Below are positions 54,178-63,438 of a stretch of 63,438 nt of DNA, piece by piece. Position 1 is the stretch's first letter; every line of letters starts with the position of its first letter. The DNA is from Pleurocapsales cyanobacterium LEGE 10410. GTDB lineage: Bacteria > Cyanobacteriota > Cyanobacteriia > Cyanobacteriales > Xenococcaceae. The position numbers and the translations under genes were made by a program. The stretch is from positions 1-63,438 of the forward strand of contig JADEXJ010000014.1 of the NCBI GenBank assembly GCA_015207195.1, read 5' to 3'. The notes below the pieces were generated by a model. It was not told where the DNA came from, made no database searches, and saw only the letters and a program-made list of their open reading frames with translations.

Positions 54178-55065
54178 ATGCACCAGACATCTTTTTTCTC
54201 AATCGTTATTCCTACCTACAATCGTTCCGAAAGACTAGCAAGTTGTTTAAAGGCGATCGCTGAAGTTAATTATCCTCGCGATAGTTTTGAAGTAATTGTC
54301 GTGGATGACGGCAGTAAAAAGCCTCTAGATGCGGTGGTTGAACCCTTTAAAAGCGAAATTCAAATCACACTACTACGTCAAGAAAACGCTGGTCCTGCTG
54401 CTGCGAGAAATTATGGTGCAGCAAACGCACGGGGAGAGTTTCTGGCATTTACGGACGATGACTGTCAACCTACTGCCGATTGGCTAACTCAATTTGCAGC
54501 CAGTTTCGTCGATGCGCCCCAAGCGATGCTAGGGGGTAAAACAATTAATGCTCTGGCTAACAATCCTTTCTCTACTGCTTCGCAAAAGCTAATCGACTAC
54601 CTTTACGAATATTACAATCCAGCTAAAGGAAAGGAAGCGTTTTTTGCCTCAAACAATATTGCCATGCCTACAGCCAATTTTAGGGCATTGGATGGTTTTG
54701 ATGTTTCTTTTCCTCTGGCTGCTGCTGAAGATCGCGATTTTTGCGATCGCTGGAATCAGACATATCCCATGGTATATGTTCCTCAAGCGCAGATCCAGCA
54801 TTATCATCAACTTAGCTTCACCTCGTTTTGGAAACAGCACTTCGGTTACGGTCGAGGGGCTTTTTGCTTTCATCAAATACGTTCCCAAAGAGGAGCCAAA
54901 GAAATTGAAGTTGAACCAATAAGTTTCTATCTCGATCTCCTTTCCTATCCGCTTTCGCAAACTTTAAGACAGCCCAAACTATTGATATCTGGCTTGTTTT
55001 TTCTCTCTCAACTAGCTAATGTTGCGGGATTTTATTGGGAAAGAATTAATTCTAAATTTGCTTAA
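54178..55065 (+). CDS. Family 2 glycosyltransferase
   Basis: 295 aa with FSIVIPTYNRSERLASCL, FTDDDCQP (DxD) and AAAEDRDFCDRW. It is divergent from the GT2-GT4-GT2 operon and in line with the GT87-like remnant, so the two directions together form a polysaccharide locus. Confidence 0.9.
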   Translation: MHQTSFFSIVIPTYNRSERLASCLKAIAEVNYPRDSFEVIVVDDGSKKPLDAVVEPFKSEIQITLLRQENAGPAAARNYGAANARGEFLAFTDDDCQPTADWLTQFAASFVDAPQAMLGGKTINALANNPFSTASQKLIDYLYEYYNPAKGKEAFFASNNIAMPTANFRALDGFDVSFPLAAAEDRDFCDRWNQTYPMVYVPQAQIQHYHQLSFTSFWKQHFGYGRGAFCFHQIRSQRGAKEIEVEPISFYLDLLSYPLSQTLRQPKLLISGLFFLSQLANVAGFYWERINSKFA

Positions 55066-55417
55066 AAAACCTATTTTTAAACCAACTCAAAGCCGAAAAC
55101 TACAAATGCTTGCAAACAGAGTCGAAGAACAAGTATTTAACATAAATAGGCAAAAAAATTAGATACTACCTTAAGTATATTGTTGATTTATTTATCAGAT
55201 ATAATTCAAACGCCGTAGTAGTTTTGATTTAATTCCCTTTTTTTTGATCGATCTCACAATATGTTTTAGTTGATGTAGTCAAAATTCAAAAGACAAGCCA
55301 TAATAGACATTATTTATTGTCAAGAGACGTTTGATGGCAAATACACACTAAAACTTTGGCAAACAATATTGTATATTTTACCGTTATTTAGCAAAAAAAA
55401 TACAAAAGTTAAGCAAG
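55066..55417. other. Intergenic region, AT-rich
   Basis: 352 bp with no gene seen; it probably holds the promoter of the GT87-like gene. Confidence 0.4.
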
Positions 55418-56769
55418 ATGTTAAATAAAATAGAAACTATATTCAAAGCAAAAAACCAGGTATTAATTCTGGTGTTTTTATCGGCAATAGCCATAACTAT
55501 TTTAGCTTTTATATTCGATTTAAGAAACACTCTTACATATCCAGGAACAGACTTAAGAAATAGAGTTGTTGGAGCCAGATTGATGCTTGAGGGCATAGAT
55601 CCTTACTTTTTTAAATGGCATACAGGCTTGCCCGAAACATTTTATGACCCTTTAGATATTCCTAGTGAGGCACTATCAAAACTTAGTGTACCTCCGACTG
55701 TTTTAGTATTGCACTCAACAATAGCTAAACTTCCTTATTTACAACAAAAGATCTTGTGGCTGATAGTTCAGTGGGGTGCGTTTATCGGTACTGTCTCGAT
55801 CTTTATTAAAGGGAGCGATTCCAAAATTAAAGCTAGTGCTGTAGCAATCGTCGGTTTTTTTTTGCCAATAGCTTTTTTTGGCGTTTTCATATCAACTCAG
55901 GTCAAATATATATAGTTTATGTATTCTTGCTATCGATAGCATGGTTTTGTTTAAATAAAACTTTTAAATTTAATAACTTTGTTGGTGGAGTCCTAGTAGG
56001 AATTACCGCCAGCTTAAGACCTCCATTTGTTCTCTTGTTTATTCCTTTTTTAATCTCCCGAAGGTATTCTTTTTTGCTGGGAGGTTTGGCAGGTATCTTA
56101 TTTAATTTATCTTTATCTTTTGCTGTAGTAGATCTTTTTATTTGGCAAAAATATCTATTAGCCATGTTTGGCATGACTGGTTATATAAATTTAAGTACCT
56201 TCTCTCCAGAACAGATCACCATACCTCGTCTAGATATTGTTTATCCTAAAGTTGTTGAAGGTTTCGATTTTGCTATTAGAAATCCTTTAGAAGCTCATCT
56301 TGATAATACGTCTTTATATGACGTACTAAATGCTATAGACATACCAAACAAAAGAGACATCTTGATTGCTGGATTTATAATTACTATTGTCTTTTTCTTG
56401 CTATTTTCTCTAAAATATCTGTTAAAAAATAGAGATCTCAAATCAACGTTCTTATTTGGCGTTTTGATCTGTTTGATTTGCGAGTTTTTTATTCCAGTAG
56501 GCAGATATTCATACTATGACGTGCAGATGCTGTTACCTTTATTAATCTTAATCAATCAAGCTAGCGTGATGAAGCTGATATCGAGTAGATTAATTATCTT
56601 TTTGCTATCTGGAATGCTTTTAGGTATGGGATGTTTTGCTTGGGTTCCCAGATTCTTATTTTTTAGTACTTATCTAATTACTTTCTATGTCTTCACTTCA
56701 TCTTTGGTTTTTCTCAAGCAAGAAGCAAAATTTGAAACAAAATCTTCTCAACTAAGCGTAGCTGATTGA
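55418..56769 (+). pseudogene. GT87-like (DUF2029) membrane glycosyltransferase split by a frameshift
   Basis: Codons from 55418 give an N-terminal half (TM1, YPGTDLRNRVVGARLMLEG, DP...P, PPTVLVLHS) ending at TAG 55915. A second frame joins from about 55885 and reads HINSGQIYIVYVFLLSI, the GQ-containing hydrophobic segment expected of this family, then runs to 56769. One missing T in the TTTT at 55884-55887 would restore one ORF of about 450 aa. The combined protein has about nine TM helices and would use a polyprenyl-linked sugar. It is either a recent mutation or a sequencing indel in a poly-T. Confidence 0.85.
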
Positions 56770-56941
56770 AGCGATCGCCTAGAGATTCAGATTGGATGTA
56801 TCTAGGTAGCAATAGATAGTAACTGGCAGCCTATAAACATTTATCAATAGGAGTTATAAGAAGATCTTGTCGTTTTTGGCTCGCTTGAAACTGTAAGATT
56901 TACTAAACACTTGCAGTTAGATCGATAAAGGATATATTTTT

Positions 56942-59140
56942 ATGACCGTCGCCACTAACGTTCCCGCTTTTTGTCAAGGCATTCAACATTTTAAAGACCA
57001 ATTACCTGGTTTTGAACAATATGGACAATCAGCAGCCATCGAACCAGGAAAAACTGAGATCGCTTCTCCTACAAATAAAGCAGCAGTTTATCAAACCATG
57101 TTAGCAGCGGATGCCTTGCGCTATCTCACTCTCCAAATTACCGCTAGCAAACAGTCTGGACATCCAGGGGGGTTTGCTAGTATCGCCGACACGATTGCTG
57201 CATTGGTGATGCTGGGATACAAAAACATTGTTACTGAGGTGGGACACCATGCCCCAGGCTTTTATAGCAACGTTTTTTTAGATAGCTCTCTTGAGGCAAT
57301 GAACATCAATAATGTTCAAGATCTACGAGATGGCTTTCGGGAAATGCACGGACTTCTGGGACATCTTTCGGGGCAAATCCCTGGTTTACTAAGCCCCGCA
57401 GGACCTTTGGGACAGGGACAGCACTTTGCAATGGCTGGGGCAAAACTTCATCCTGATGTTTTATTTCCCGTAACTATCGGTGATGGTGGTTTGGGCGAAC
57501 CATACATTATGAGTAGCTTTGGGCATTTCAATACTGCCTATCCTCAAATAACTAACTTTCTGCCTATTTTGGTTTGGAATGGCTTTTCCCAAGAACATCA
57601 CAGCATGGTTTCCACCAAGTCCAATGACGAGATGATTAACTATTGGGCAGGTAACGGCTTTAAGGAAGTTATTCTGGTTGATGCCAAAGATTATGACGAT
57701 AGCAACCAAGTAAGCGATTATGTTGACAGCACTCTATTTTCTCTAGAAGCGAGAATGGCGTTTACCCAGGCAATACTAGAAGCGACAGATAAAGCAGCTA
57801 AATCGGCACTGAACGGTACGCTAACGGTATTAATCGTCAAACAGTTAAAAGGTGCAGGAGTACATAAACGTGGCGCACAGTCCCATAACCTCTATCCAGG
57901 AGACAGCGTCGAGAAAGATTATATTATTTCGGCTTTAAAAGAAAGGACTTTGACTCCCGCAGCTTGGCAACTAGTAAGAGACAACTATGTACGTTCTAAT
58001 GGTGGTGCAGCAGTCGAGACAGCAGTTACTGAACAAGAATTTCCTCTTCCAGATTTAGGAAAGATTCCTGTAGAAGAATATCCCGTCGGTGGCGAGAAGA
58101 AAGTTGCTACTACAGCGATGGGGGCGATCGCTGTATATGTAGGACAGCAAGATCAAAACTTTATCGTAACCAATGCCGATGGCAATGCTGCTTCTGGCAT
58201 CAAAAACATCAACACAGCCTTAAAAATTATTCACCCTACCACGGACGAAACCTATTTCCAGCAGCCTCAAGGACAGGTATATGAACCGTTAAGCGAAGAT
58301 GCCTGTGCGGGATTAGCAGCAGGACAGGCTTTGTTTGGGGGGCGGAGTCTCTGGTGTTCCTACGAATCTTTTGCTGTTAACGGTTTACCCATCTGGCAGA
58401 CAGTAACTCAAGCAATGGCAGAATTACGGCGAGCTACTCCTTCCACTATTACTCTATTTACCGCAGGGGCATTAGAACAAGGGCGCAACGGCTGGACACA
58501 CCAACGTCCCGAAATTGAAAATTACTTTGCTGGAATGATGCGTAACGGCAATATCTTCCCTCTCTTTCCCTGCGATGCTAATAGTATTCAAGCTTGTTAT
58601 GAATGGGCATTAGGTACAAAAAATAAAGGCGTTACGATTACCGCTAGTAAATCTCCTTTAGAAATTCGTACTACCATAGAGCAAACTCGTGAAGGATTAG
58701 CTAAAGGTGGCATAGTTTTACAGGAGACTCCAGGAGATAAATCCCTTGTCTTTGCTGTCGTTGGTGACATGACTTTGATTCCCGTCTTTGAAGCTGCCGA
58801 ACAGTTGAAGAGTCAAGGGATTGGTTCCAAAATTGTCTCGATAATTAGCCCTCGTCGTTTATATCGCCCCACTGATGTAGCTTGGGATAGTTGTAGTCAG
58901 CAGGATGGAGATTTTCTCAGTGATGAAGAGTTTGCTACTATGTTTGATGGCGATGCCTTATTAGGAATTACAGGTGGTTCTAGTGCCATGTTGGAACCCG
59001 TAATGTTGCGTTGTAATAGCAAGCGAGATGTTTTTGCTTGGAAACAGGGAGAAACTGCCTCTAGTGCTGTTCAAATTATGGAGTTCAACGGTCTTACTGC
59101 CGATAACTTCGTGCAGCGGGCAAAAGAATTGATTGGCTGA
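56942..59140 (+). CDS. Transketolase-family ThDP enzyme
   Basis: 732 aa with the ThDP-dependent fold: SKQSGHPGGFASIADTI, GDGGLGEPYIM (the ThDP/Mg2+ site), WNGFSQEHHSMVS, and Pyr-domain VTNADGNAASG and SLWCSYESFAVNG. Some wording resembles phosphoketolase rather than classic TktA, which is about 660 aa. Either a variant transketolase of the pentose-phosphate/Calvin network or a related C2-transferase. Classical cyanobacterial tkt is likely elsewhere. Confidence 0.75.
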   Translation: MTVATNVPAFCQGIQHFKDQLPGFEQYGQSAAIEPGKTEIASPTNKAAVYQTMLAADALRYLTLQITASKQSGHPGGFASIADTIAALVMLGYKNIVTEVGHHAPGFYSNVFLDSSLEAMNINNVQDLRDGFREMHGLLGHLSGQIPGLLSPAGPLGQGQHFAMAGAKLHPDVLFPVTIGDGGLGEPYIMSSFGHFNTAYPQITNFLPILVWNGFSQEHHSMVSTKSNDEMINYWAGNGFKEVILVDAKDYDDSNQVSDYVDSTLFSLEARMAFTQAILEATDKAAKSALNGTLTVLIVKQLKGAGVHKRGAQSHNLYPGDSVEKDYIISALKERTLTPAAWQLVRDNYVRSNGGAAVETAVTEQEFPLPDLGKIPVEEYPVGGEKKVATTAMGAIAVYVGQQDQNFIVTNADGNAASGIKNINTALKIIHPTTDETYFQQPQGQVYEPLSEDACAGLAAGQALFGGRSLWCSYESFAVNGLPIWQTVTQAMAELRRATPSTITLFTAGALEQGRNGWTHQRPEIENYFAGMMRNGNIFPLFPCDANSIQACYEWALGTKNKGVTITASKSPLEIRTTIEQTREGLAKGGIVLQETPGDKSLVFAVVGDMTLIPVFEAAEQLKSQGIGSKIVSIISPRRLYRPTDVAWDSCSQQDGDFLSDEEFATMFDGDALLGITGGSSAMLEPVMLRCNSKRDVFAWKQGETASSAVQIMEFNGLTADNFVQRAKELIG

Positions 59141-59146
59141 TGGCAA

Positions 59147-59164
59147 GGTGGGCAACTGCCCACC
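59147..59164. repeat. GGTGGGCA inverted repeat, likely terminator hairpin
   Basis: GGTGGGCA (59147-59154) and TGCCCACC (59157-59164) with a 2-bp loop, six bases after the stop of the preceding gene. There is no clear T-run, so termination is only possible. A member of the dispersed GTGGGCAA family. Confidence 0.75.
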
Positions 59165-59261
59165 CTACAGTATGGCAAGCCCAAAACAGTGCGATAGGTG
59201 ATCGCAGAATACCAATCATTATCTATGATTATCAAAAGCCTAAAAGTAGTTAATAGAAAAA

Positions 59262-59300
59262 CAAATCATCTGTGTTCATCTGTGTTCATCTGTGGACAAT
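59262..59300. repeat. Dispersed CATCTGTGTT repeat
   Basis: ATCTGTGTTCATCTGTGTT CATCTGTGGAC type units, the reverse complement of the repeat at 47773. It lies directly after the shortened GST gene. Confidence 0.85.
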
Positions 59301-59309
59301 TCTAATGCC

Positions 59310-59882
59310 TCAAATTAGCTGTGTCAGTTCACTACAGTACTTCAACTTCGGATACTCATCCAGAGGTACACCAAGACTAGGTAGCCAAGGTATCATCGTT
59401 CCAGCAACAATATCAGCCCTAGTAAGGCAGTTACTAATAAAATATGGATGCCCACCTAATAAGCCTTCAAAGAAGTTCAGCACTTTATGCGCTTTTTGCT
59501 TTGCTTGTTCTAATTTTTCTGGCTCTTTGGTAAAACCCATTATTTCCGAACTGAGTCGAGTCAAAATAGGTGAGAGTTCGTTGACTGTTACCATTTCCAC
59601 CATTCTTACGGTAGCTAGGGCTTTTGCATCGGTAGGTAGTAGAGGAGTTTGGGAATATTTTGCCTCTAAGTAATCAAGAATTGCCAAAGACTCGACAAGA
59701 ATAAAATCACCATCGACTAAAACGGGAATATGATGAAAGGGACTAATTTCGACAAACTCTGGAGCAAATTGATCGCCGTCCAATTTAACTATGACTTGTT
59801 CAAATGGAATGTCTTTCTCTAGAAGTGCAACCCACACGCGACGAGAATTAGCAGAGATTGGATTGTGATAAAGTTTAAGCAT
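59310..59882 (-). CDS. Glutathione S-transferase (maybe 3'-truncated)
   Basis: 190 aa. The N-terminal thioredoxin-like domain has YHNPISANSRRVW (Ser-type active site), HHIPVLVDGDF and VESLAILDYLE. The helical domain follows with FEGLLGGHPYF. GSTs are commonly 200-230 aa; the end YPKLKYCSELTQLI is abrupt, and a dispersed repeat starts at the stop codon, so the last helix may have been lost. Confidence 0.85.
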   Translation of the reverse strand: MLKLYHNPISANSRRVWVALLEKDIPFEQVIVKLDGDQFAPEFVEISPFHHIPVLVDGDFILVESLAILDYLEAKYSQTPLLPTDAKALATVRMVEMVTVNELSPILTRLSSEIMGFTKEPEKLEQAKQKAHKVLNFFEGLLGGHPYFISNCLTRADIVAGTMIPWLPSLGVPLDEYPKLKYCSELTQLI

Positions 59883-59920
59883 AGATAAACCTCTTTCTAA
59901 TCAGCTAAGTTGGAATTTTT

Positions 59921-60256
59921 TCAATTTTCAAACACTCCCATTGCCCTGAGGCGAATAGTTAGGAGTTCTATATCTGTAATGGCTTTATGAGAACCATTTT
60001 TTGTATTAGCAGGAGTAAACCAGAAAGTTCCCGCTTGGCATTCTTTTCCGTCTGTCTCAATAATTCCTTCAAGAACATAAACATATTCGTCATAGGGATG
60101 ATAATGCATTGGTATGACAGTGCCTTATTTCATTCGTAACCGATGAATCGAACCTTGTGGTACTGGTTCGGCTAAAGGTAATATTTGTGTACCTGGGAAT
60201 TGCTCTAAGTCCTGCCAGGATTGAGTATTAGTGTTAATAAATTTTTGTTCGGACAT
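59921..60256 (-). pseudogene. Small cupin gene interrupted by a nonsense codon
   Basis: On the minus strand, ATG 60256 starts MSEQKFINTNTQSWQDL and continues to IHRLRMK, then TAA (60127-60125). The same frame continues GTVIPMHYHPYDEYVYVLEG with metal-binding histidines and runs to a stop at 59921. Removing the stop gives one 111-aa cupin. A shorter cousin with near-identical C-terminus lies at 63149. A downstream ATG in MHYHPY could give a truncated 62-aa product. Confidence 0.85.
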
Positions 60257-60355
60257 TTTTATTCATTCCCTTCTATTACTGGTTGCTGTTGGCGTTCGAG
60301 CGATCGCTTAACTTGAGCTTGCATAGTTGTCAATTATTATTAGAAACAATTGAGC

Positions 60356-62167
60356 TTAAATTTGATATGCTTGAGCCTGAATTTGCCATAGATGGGCATA
60401 TTCCCCCTGTTGTTGCAGTAATTCTTGGTGAGTACCCAGTTCGGTTAATTTGCCAGCTTTTAACACCATAATCAGATCGCACATCGATACGGAAGCTAGG
60501 CGATGAGTAACTAAAATTGCTGTTTTACCCGTGACTAATTCTGAGAAACGGTTATAGATTTCGTATTCGCTACGGGGATCTAAAGCTGCTGTAGGTTCGT
60601 CTAAAACTAACAACTGCGATCGCTTTTCTCGGATGAAAGCTCTGGCGATCGCAATTTTTTGCCATTCTCCTCCAGAAAGTTCTGTGCCATCAAATTGTTT
60701 ACCTAATAAGGTTTGGTATCGCTCTTCCAGGCGATCGATCTTATCGGCAATTCCCGCTTTTGAAGCTGCTAGTTTTAATTTTTCTAATTTCTCTAAAGCA
60801 GTTACATCCCCTAGAGCAATGTTTTCCCCAACTGTCAAACTATAACGACAAAAATCTTGAAATACTACCCCTATTTGTTGTCGCCACTGGTTTAAATCTA
60901 ACTTTTTAAGGTCGATGCCATCGATTAAAATTTTGCCAGCACTAGGATCGTAAAGTCGAGCTAACAGTTTGATAATAGTTGTTTTTCCCGCGCCATTTTC
61001 TCCTACCAAGGCGACAGTGTTACCTGGTTTGAGGGTAAAAGAAACTCGATCTAATGCTAGTCTGCCATCAGGATAAGCAAAAGATACATTGTCAAAGATA
61101 ATTCCTGACCTAATCGGAGTGGGAATCTTTTTGTCACTAAAAGTAAGATCCATAGTTGGTTTAGTGTCTAAAAACTTAAACAGACGTTCCATGAAAATCA
61201 AAGCTTCTTGCAAACTAAAAAAATAACTAAATAAGATGTGTAAGCTGGTTTGGATATTGTTTAAAGCTTGAATAAATAGCAAGATATTTCCTGCGGTAAT
61301 TTGATTATTTACAGCTTTTATTACTACCCGATGAAAAGCGATCGCATTGCCACCAGCACTCCATATTTCCCAGATACTTAAGTTCCATGCTTGCTTACCG
61401 CGTATTTTACGCATAGCTTGATATTTATCGGCAAAGGCTTCTTGATACCGTTGTTTAAATAATGAACCCAGACCAAATAAACGTACTTCTTTGGCATAAG
61501 TATCGGTTAATAATACAGAAGAATAATATTTCATTCTTCGAGTCTGGGGACTTTTTCTCGACATTGTTTGCCAAAGATCCCATTGAATTTTAAAAGAGAA
61601 GTAAACCTTGGGAAATGATGTAGCTAGAAGTAATAAAGGAATCCACCAACCCAGAGGAAATAACAAAAACAACATTGTAATGAGACTTAGCAAATATTGA
61701 CAGCCATCGACAAAAAACAATAATAGATTGAATGGTTGCTGATTTACTTCTTCTTCAATTAACTGAAGCTCGTTATAAAAATTACTGTCTTCAAAATAAA
61801 TTAAATCTGCGAAACTGTTGGCTTTATCCAAGATTAATAAATTTATATGAGCAGAGAGTTTTTCAGTGATGTTTTTAAAATTAACCTCATAAAATGGCTC
61901 TGGAATATTCTGTAATAAAATAGCTGCTACCCAAGCAAAAACTAGATAAGATAAATTTCCAGAATTATCTAGCTGTTGAGAATTGAAACCACTCGTCACA
62001 GCATCAACTATTTGTTTATTAATCCAAATACTGAACCCAGGAATGATACCTCGGAGGATCGTCATGAAAGTCAGAAAAGTAACTTCTTTGGGAGCAGCCT
62101 GCCAAATTAGAGGGAAAGAACGCACCAAAATTCGGCTATAGTTAGCGAATAAATTGAAATATTGCAT
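60356..62167 (-). CDS. ABC transporter, fused permease-ATPase (exporter)
   Basis: 603 aa. Six TM helices in the first ~320 residues, then the NBD: GENGAGKTT, QIGVVFQDF, LSGGEWQKIAIARAF, LLVLDEPTAALD and LVTHRLAS. Type IV half-transporter likely working as a homodimer; cargo unknown (lipid, peptide or drug). Confidence 0.9.
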   Translation of the reverse strand: MQYFNLFANYSRILVRSFPLIWQAAPKEVTFLTFMTILRGIIPGFSIWINKQIVDAVTSGFNSQQLDNSGNLSYLVFAWVAAILLQNIPEPFYEVNFKNITEKLSAHINLLILDKANSFADLIYFEDSNFYNELQLIEEEVNQQPFNLLLFFVDGCQYLLSLITMLFLLFPLGWWIPLLLLATSFPKVYFSFKIQWDLWQTMSRKSPQTRRMKYYSSVLLTDTYAKEVRLFGLGSLFKQRYQEAFADKYQAMRKIRGKQAWNLSIWEIWSAGGNAIAFHRVVIKAVNNQITAGNILLFIQALNNIQTSLHILFSYFFSLQEALIFMERLFKFLDTKPTMDLTFSDKKIPTPIRSGIIFDNVSFAYPDGRLALDRVSFTLKPGNTVALVGENGAGKTTIIKLLARLYDPSAGKILIDGIDLKKLDLNQWRQQIGVVFQDFCRYSLTVGENIALGDVTALEKLEKLKLAASKAGIADKIDRLEERYQTLLGKQFDGTELSGGEWQKIAIARAFIREKRSQLLVLDEPTAALDPRSEYEIYNRFSELVTGKTAILVTHRLASVSMCDLIMVLKAGKLTELGTHQELLQQQGEYAHLWQIQAQAYQI

Positions 62168-62567
62168 CTTTTAATCAAAACTTTAACTGTGTCCTGCAAT
62201 AGACATGAGATTACTGTGGGCAGCACCAAGATCTGCCTCTCTAAGTGTCTATAGTAAAATTTGACTGGTGCAGGAACTAGCGCATGACTGCAATATTATC
62301 CTCTCTGCAATATGTAAGATAATGTAGATGAGCGATTACCCTTCGGGCTTGTACAAAAGATGAGTATACGTTCCGCGATCGCTACATCACTAGACTAATT
62401 TAATCTCCAACGGCATTATAGCAATATAAGCTTGTATCTTCTTTTTTGCCAGTGCTAAAAGATATTAACTTGCTTGATTCATAGCTTTCAAACGATAAAC
62501 TCAATGCCGTTAATTTTAAAAGCCTAGATTTGATAAAACGCGATTGCTGAGACTGATAATCGAAGCA
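62168..62567. other. Intergenic region
   Basis: 400 bp with several HIP1-like GCGATCGC sites; the ABC exporter promoter should lie near 62168. No gene seen. Confidence 0.4.
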
Positions 62568-62969
62568 TTACTCTTGTTTATCAGAGGTTCTCGCCTTGTG
62601 AATCATTTCTTGGATTGTTTCAGTTTCGCCAATTTCGTAAAGGCTAATCAAACCATCCTCAATGGTAAAGATTTGCTGCACTGTTGCATCCGCAAGTAAA
62701 TTGCCTTGTAAATCTTTGATGACTTGATGAACGGTAACAACGTTGCGATTATTTTCATCCGTCTCGAATTTTAGCGTCTTGAGCTTCGGTTGAATATGCT
62801 TAAATTGATTAGTCCAGTATTCGCGCACTGCGTCGCGTCCGTAAACAAAACCGCCTTCCACTCCGTTCGCCCATTTCACATCTGGGCGCATCAACGAGAT
62901 AATTGGTTCAATTTCACGATTATTAAAGGCATCGTATAAATTTTGCAGAAATTGTTGATTTGAACTCAT
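62568..62969 (-). CDS. NTF2/SnoaL-like protein
   Basis: 133 aa from ATG 62969 (a GGTGA lies upstream; a second ATG at 62981 is possible). The NTF2-like cone fold shows FLQNLYDAFNNREIEPIISLMRPDVKW and the closing FTIEDGLISLYEI. The family covers isomerases, cyclases and many binders without known substrate. It is far from the PKS genes, so a stress or detoxification role is as likely as cyclisation. Confidence 0.8.
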   Translation of the reverse strand: MSSNQQFLQNLYDAFNNREIEPIISLMRPDVKWANGVEGGFVYGRDAVREYWTNQFKHIQPKLKTLKFETDENNRNVVTVHQVIKDLQGNLLADATVQQIFTIEDGLISLYEIGETETIQEMIHKARTSDKQE

Positions 62970-63075
62970 AATTATCACCATACGCTAAGAGTTTTGTTTG
63001 AGAATTTTATAGCGATCGCTGTTAACAGCCAGTATTGTGTCAATTGATTTTTTCAATACAAAGCAAATAATGTAG

Positions 63076-63133
63076 GGTGGGCAATTTTAACGATCAATTA
63101 TGTCGTTGAGTTGAAATTAAAATTTGCCCACCT
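63076..63133. repeat. GGTGGGCAA inverted repeat
   Basis: GGTGGGCAA (63076-63084) pairs with TTGCCCACC (63125-63133), enclosing about 40 bp. The third copy of the element seen at 5047 and 59147. Confidence 0.85.
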
Positions 63134-63148
63134 TTAAGGTATTAGGTT

Positions 63149-63313
63149 TTAAGTTTTAAACTTTCCCATTGCACCAAGGCGAATAGTTAAAAGTTCTACA
63201 TCCCTAACTGCTTTATGAGAACCATTTTTGGTATTGGCAGGAGTAAACCAAAAAGTTCCCGCTTGGCATTTCTTTCCGTCTGTCTCAATTATTCCTTCAA
63301 GAACATATACGTA
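63149..63313 (-). pseudogene. Truncated second copy of the small cupin gene
   Basis: The minus-strand C-terminal part YVYVLEGIIETDG through LLTIRLGAMGKFKT is nearly identical to the gene at 59921. Upstream of codon VYV the frame passes into the insertion at 63314, so the histidine-bearing N-terminal half is gone. The predicted start MMTGLLNKSPREL belongs to the insertion, not to a cupin. Confidence 0.8.
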
Positions 63314-63373
63314 GGGCTTGCTGAAAAAGTCTGAGTAAAACATTAGTTCTCTTGGTGATTTATTCAACAAGCC
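63314..63373. mobile_element. Small transposon-like insertion (MITE or IS end)
   Basis: Left end GGGCTTGCTGAAAAAGTC (63314-63331) matches, as an imperfect inverted repeat, the right end TGATTTATTCAACAAGCC. The total length is about 60 bp, too short for a transposase. It truncates the cupin copy. The window ends 65 bp later, so a larger element cannot be excluded. Confidence 0.65.
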
Positions 63374-63438
63374 AGTCATCATATTTAATAATTATCAATT
63401 AATGTTTAAAATATAATTTCTATTAATAACAAAGCTCT

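Overview
The window looks like a cyanobacterial chromosome segment. The HIP1-type octamer GCGATCGC recurs throughout, heptanucleotide STRR tandem repeats fill many intergenic gaps, and several genes belong to families typical of cyanobacteria: a MenE-like phylloquinone ligase, a Tab2/Atab2 protein, a DevBCA-type exporter and a NACHT NTPase of the kind common in cyanobacteria. Species cannot be named from the sequence; a morphologically complex or biofilm-forming lineage is only a guess.

The left half (about 0.6-35.9 kb) is the highlight: an apparent type II (dissociated, aromatic) polyketide synthase cluster. The plus-strand core (2.75-17.1 kb) holds a MetF-like folate reductase, ketosynthase alpha, chain-length factor, acyl carrier protein, an AcpS-type phosphopantetheinyl transferase, a benzoate-CoA-ligase-type enzyme, a cupin, a carboxymuconolactone-decarboxylase-like protein, a cyclase-family hydrolase, a TcmN-like aromatase/cyclase, a chorismate-using salicylate synthase homologue, an alpha/beta hydrolase, a ketopantoate-reductase-like enzyme, a TPR protein and an MFS exporter. 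A malonyl-CoA:ACP transacylase lies at the left edge on the opposite strand. The minus-strand arm (20.6-35.9 kb) adds a quinone-forming-type monooxygenase (ABM), two O-methyltransferases, a P450, a calcium-binding repeat protein, a second MFS exporter, a YjdF protein, a flavin-dependent halogenase and a DevB-DevC-DevA-TolC tripartite efflux system. Read together, the inferred route is chorismate to salicylate to salicyl-CoA as an aryl starter, malonyl extension by KS/CLF/ACP, cyclisation/aromatisation, then oxidation, methylation, chlorination or bromination, and export. No SDR ketoreductase is visible, which suggests a largely unreduced polyketide unless the ketopantoate-reductase-like enzyme replaces it. 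The two arms are separated by decayed transposases (IS1-like and others, 17.1-20.5 kb) and an ATP-grasp-like gene.

The right half (37-63 kb) is more ordinary. It contains a NACHT NTPase, a degenerate PPTase-like protein, a BacA/SbmA-like ABC transporter, a Kir-type potassium channel, EgtD, formaldehyde-detoxifying glutathione-dependent dehydrogenase, MenE, Tab2, a set of glycosyltransferases (one GT87-like gene is frameshifted), a transketolase-family enzyme, a GST, an ABC exporter, an NTF2-like protein and two broken copies of one small cupin gene.

Short repeats are a theme. STRR heptamer arrays start at, or supply, the stop codons of at least eight genes, and hairpins built on GGTGGGCAA occur three times, once inside the KS-CLF spacer. 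No tRNA, rRNA or CRISPR array was recognised.
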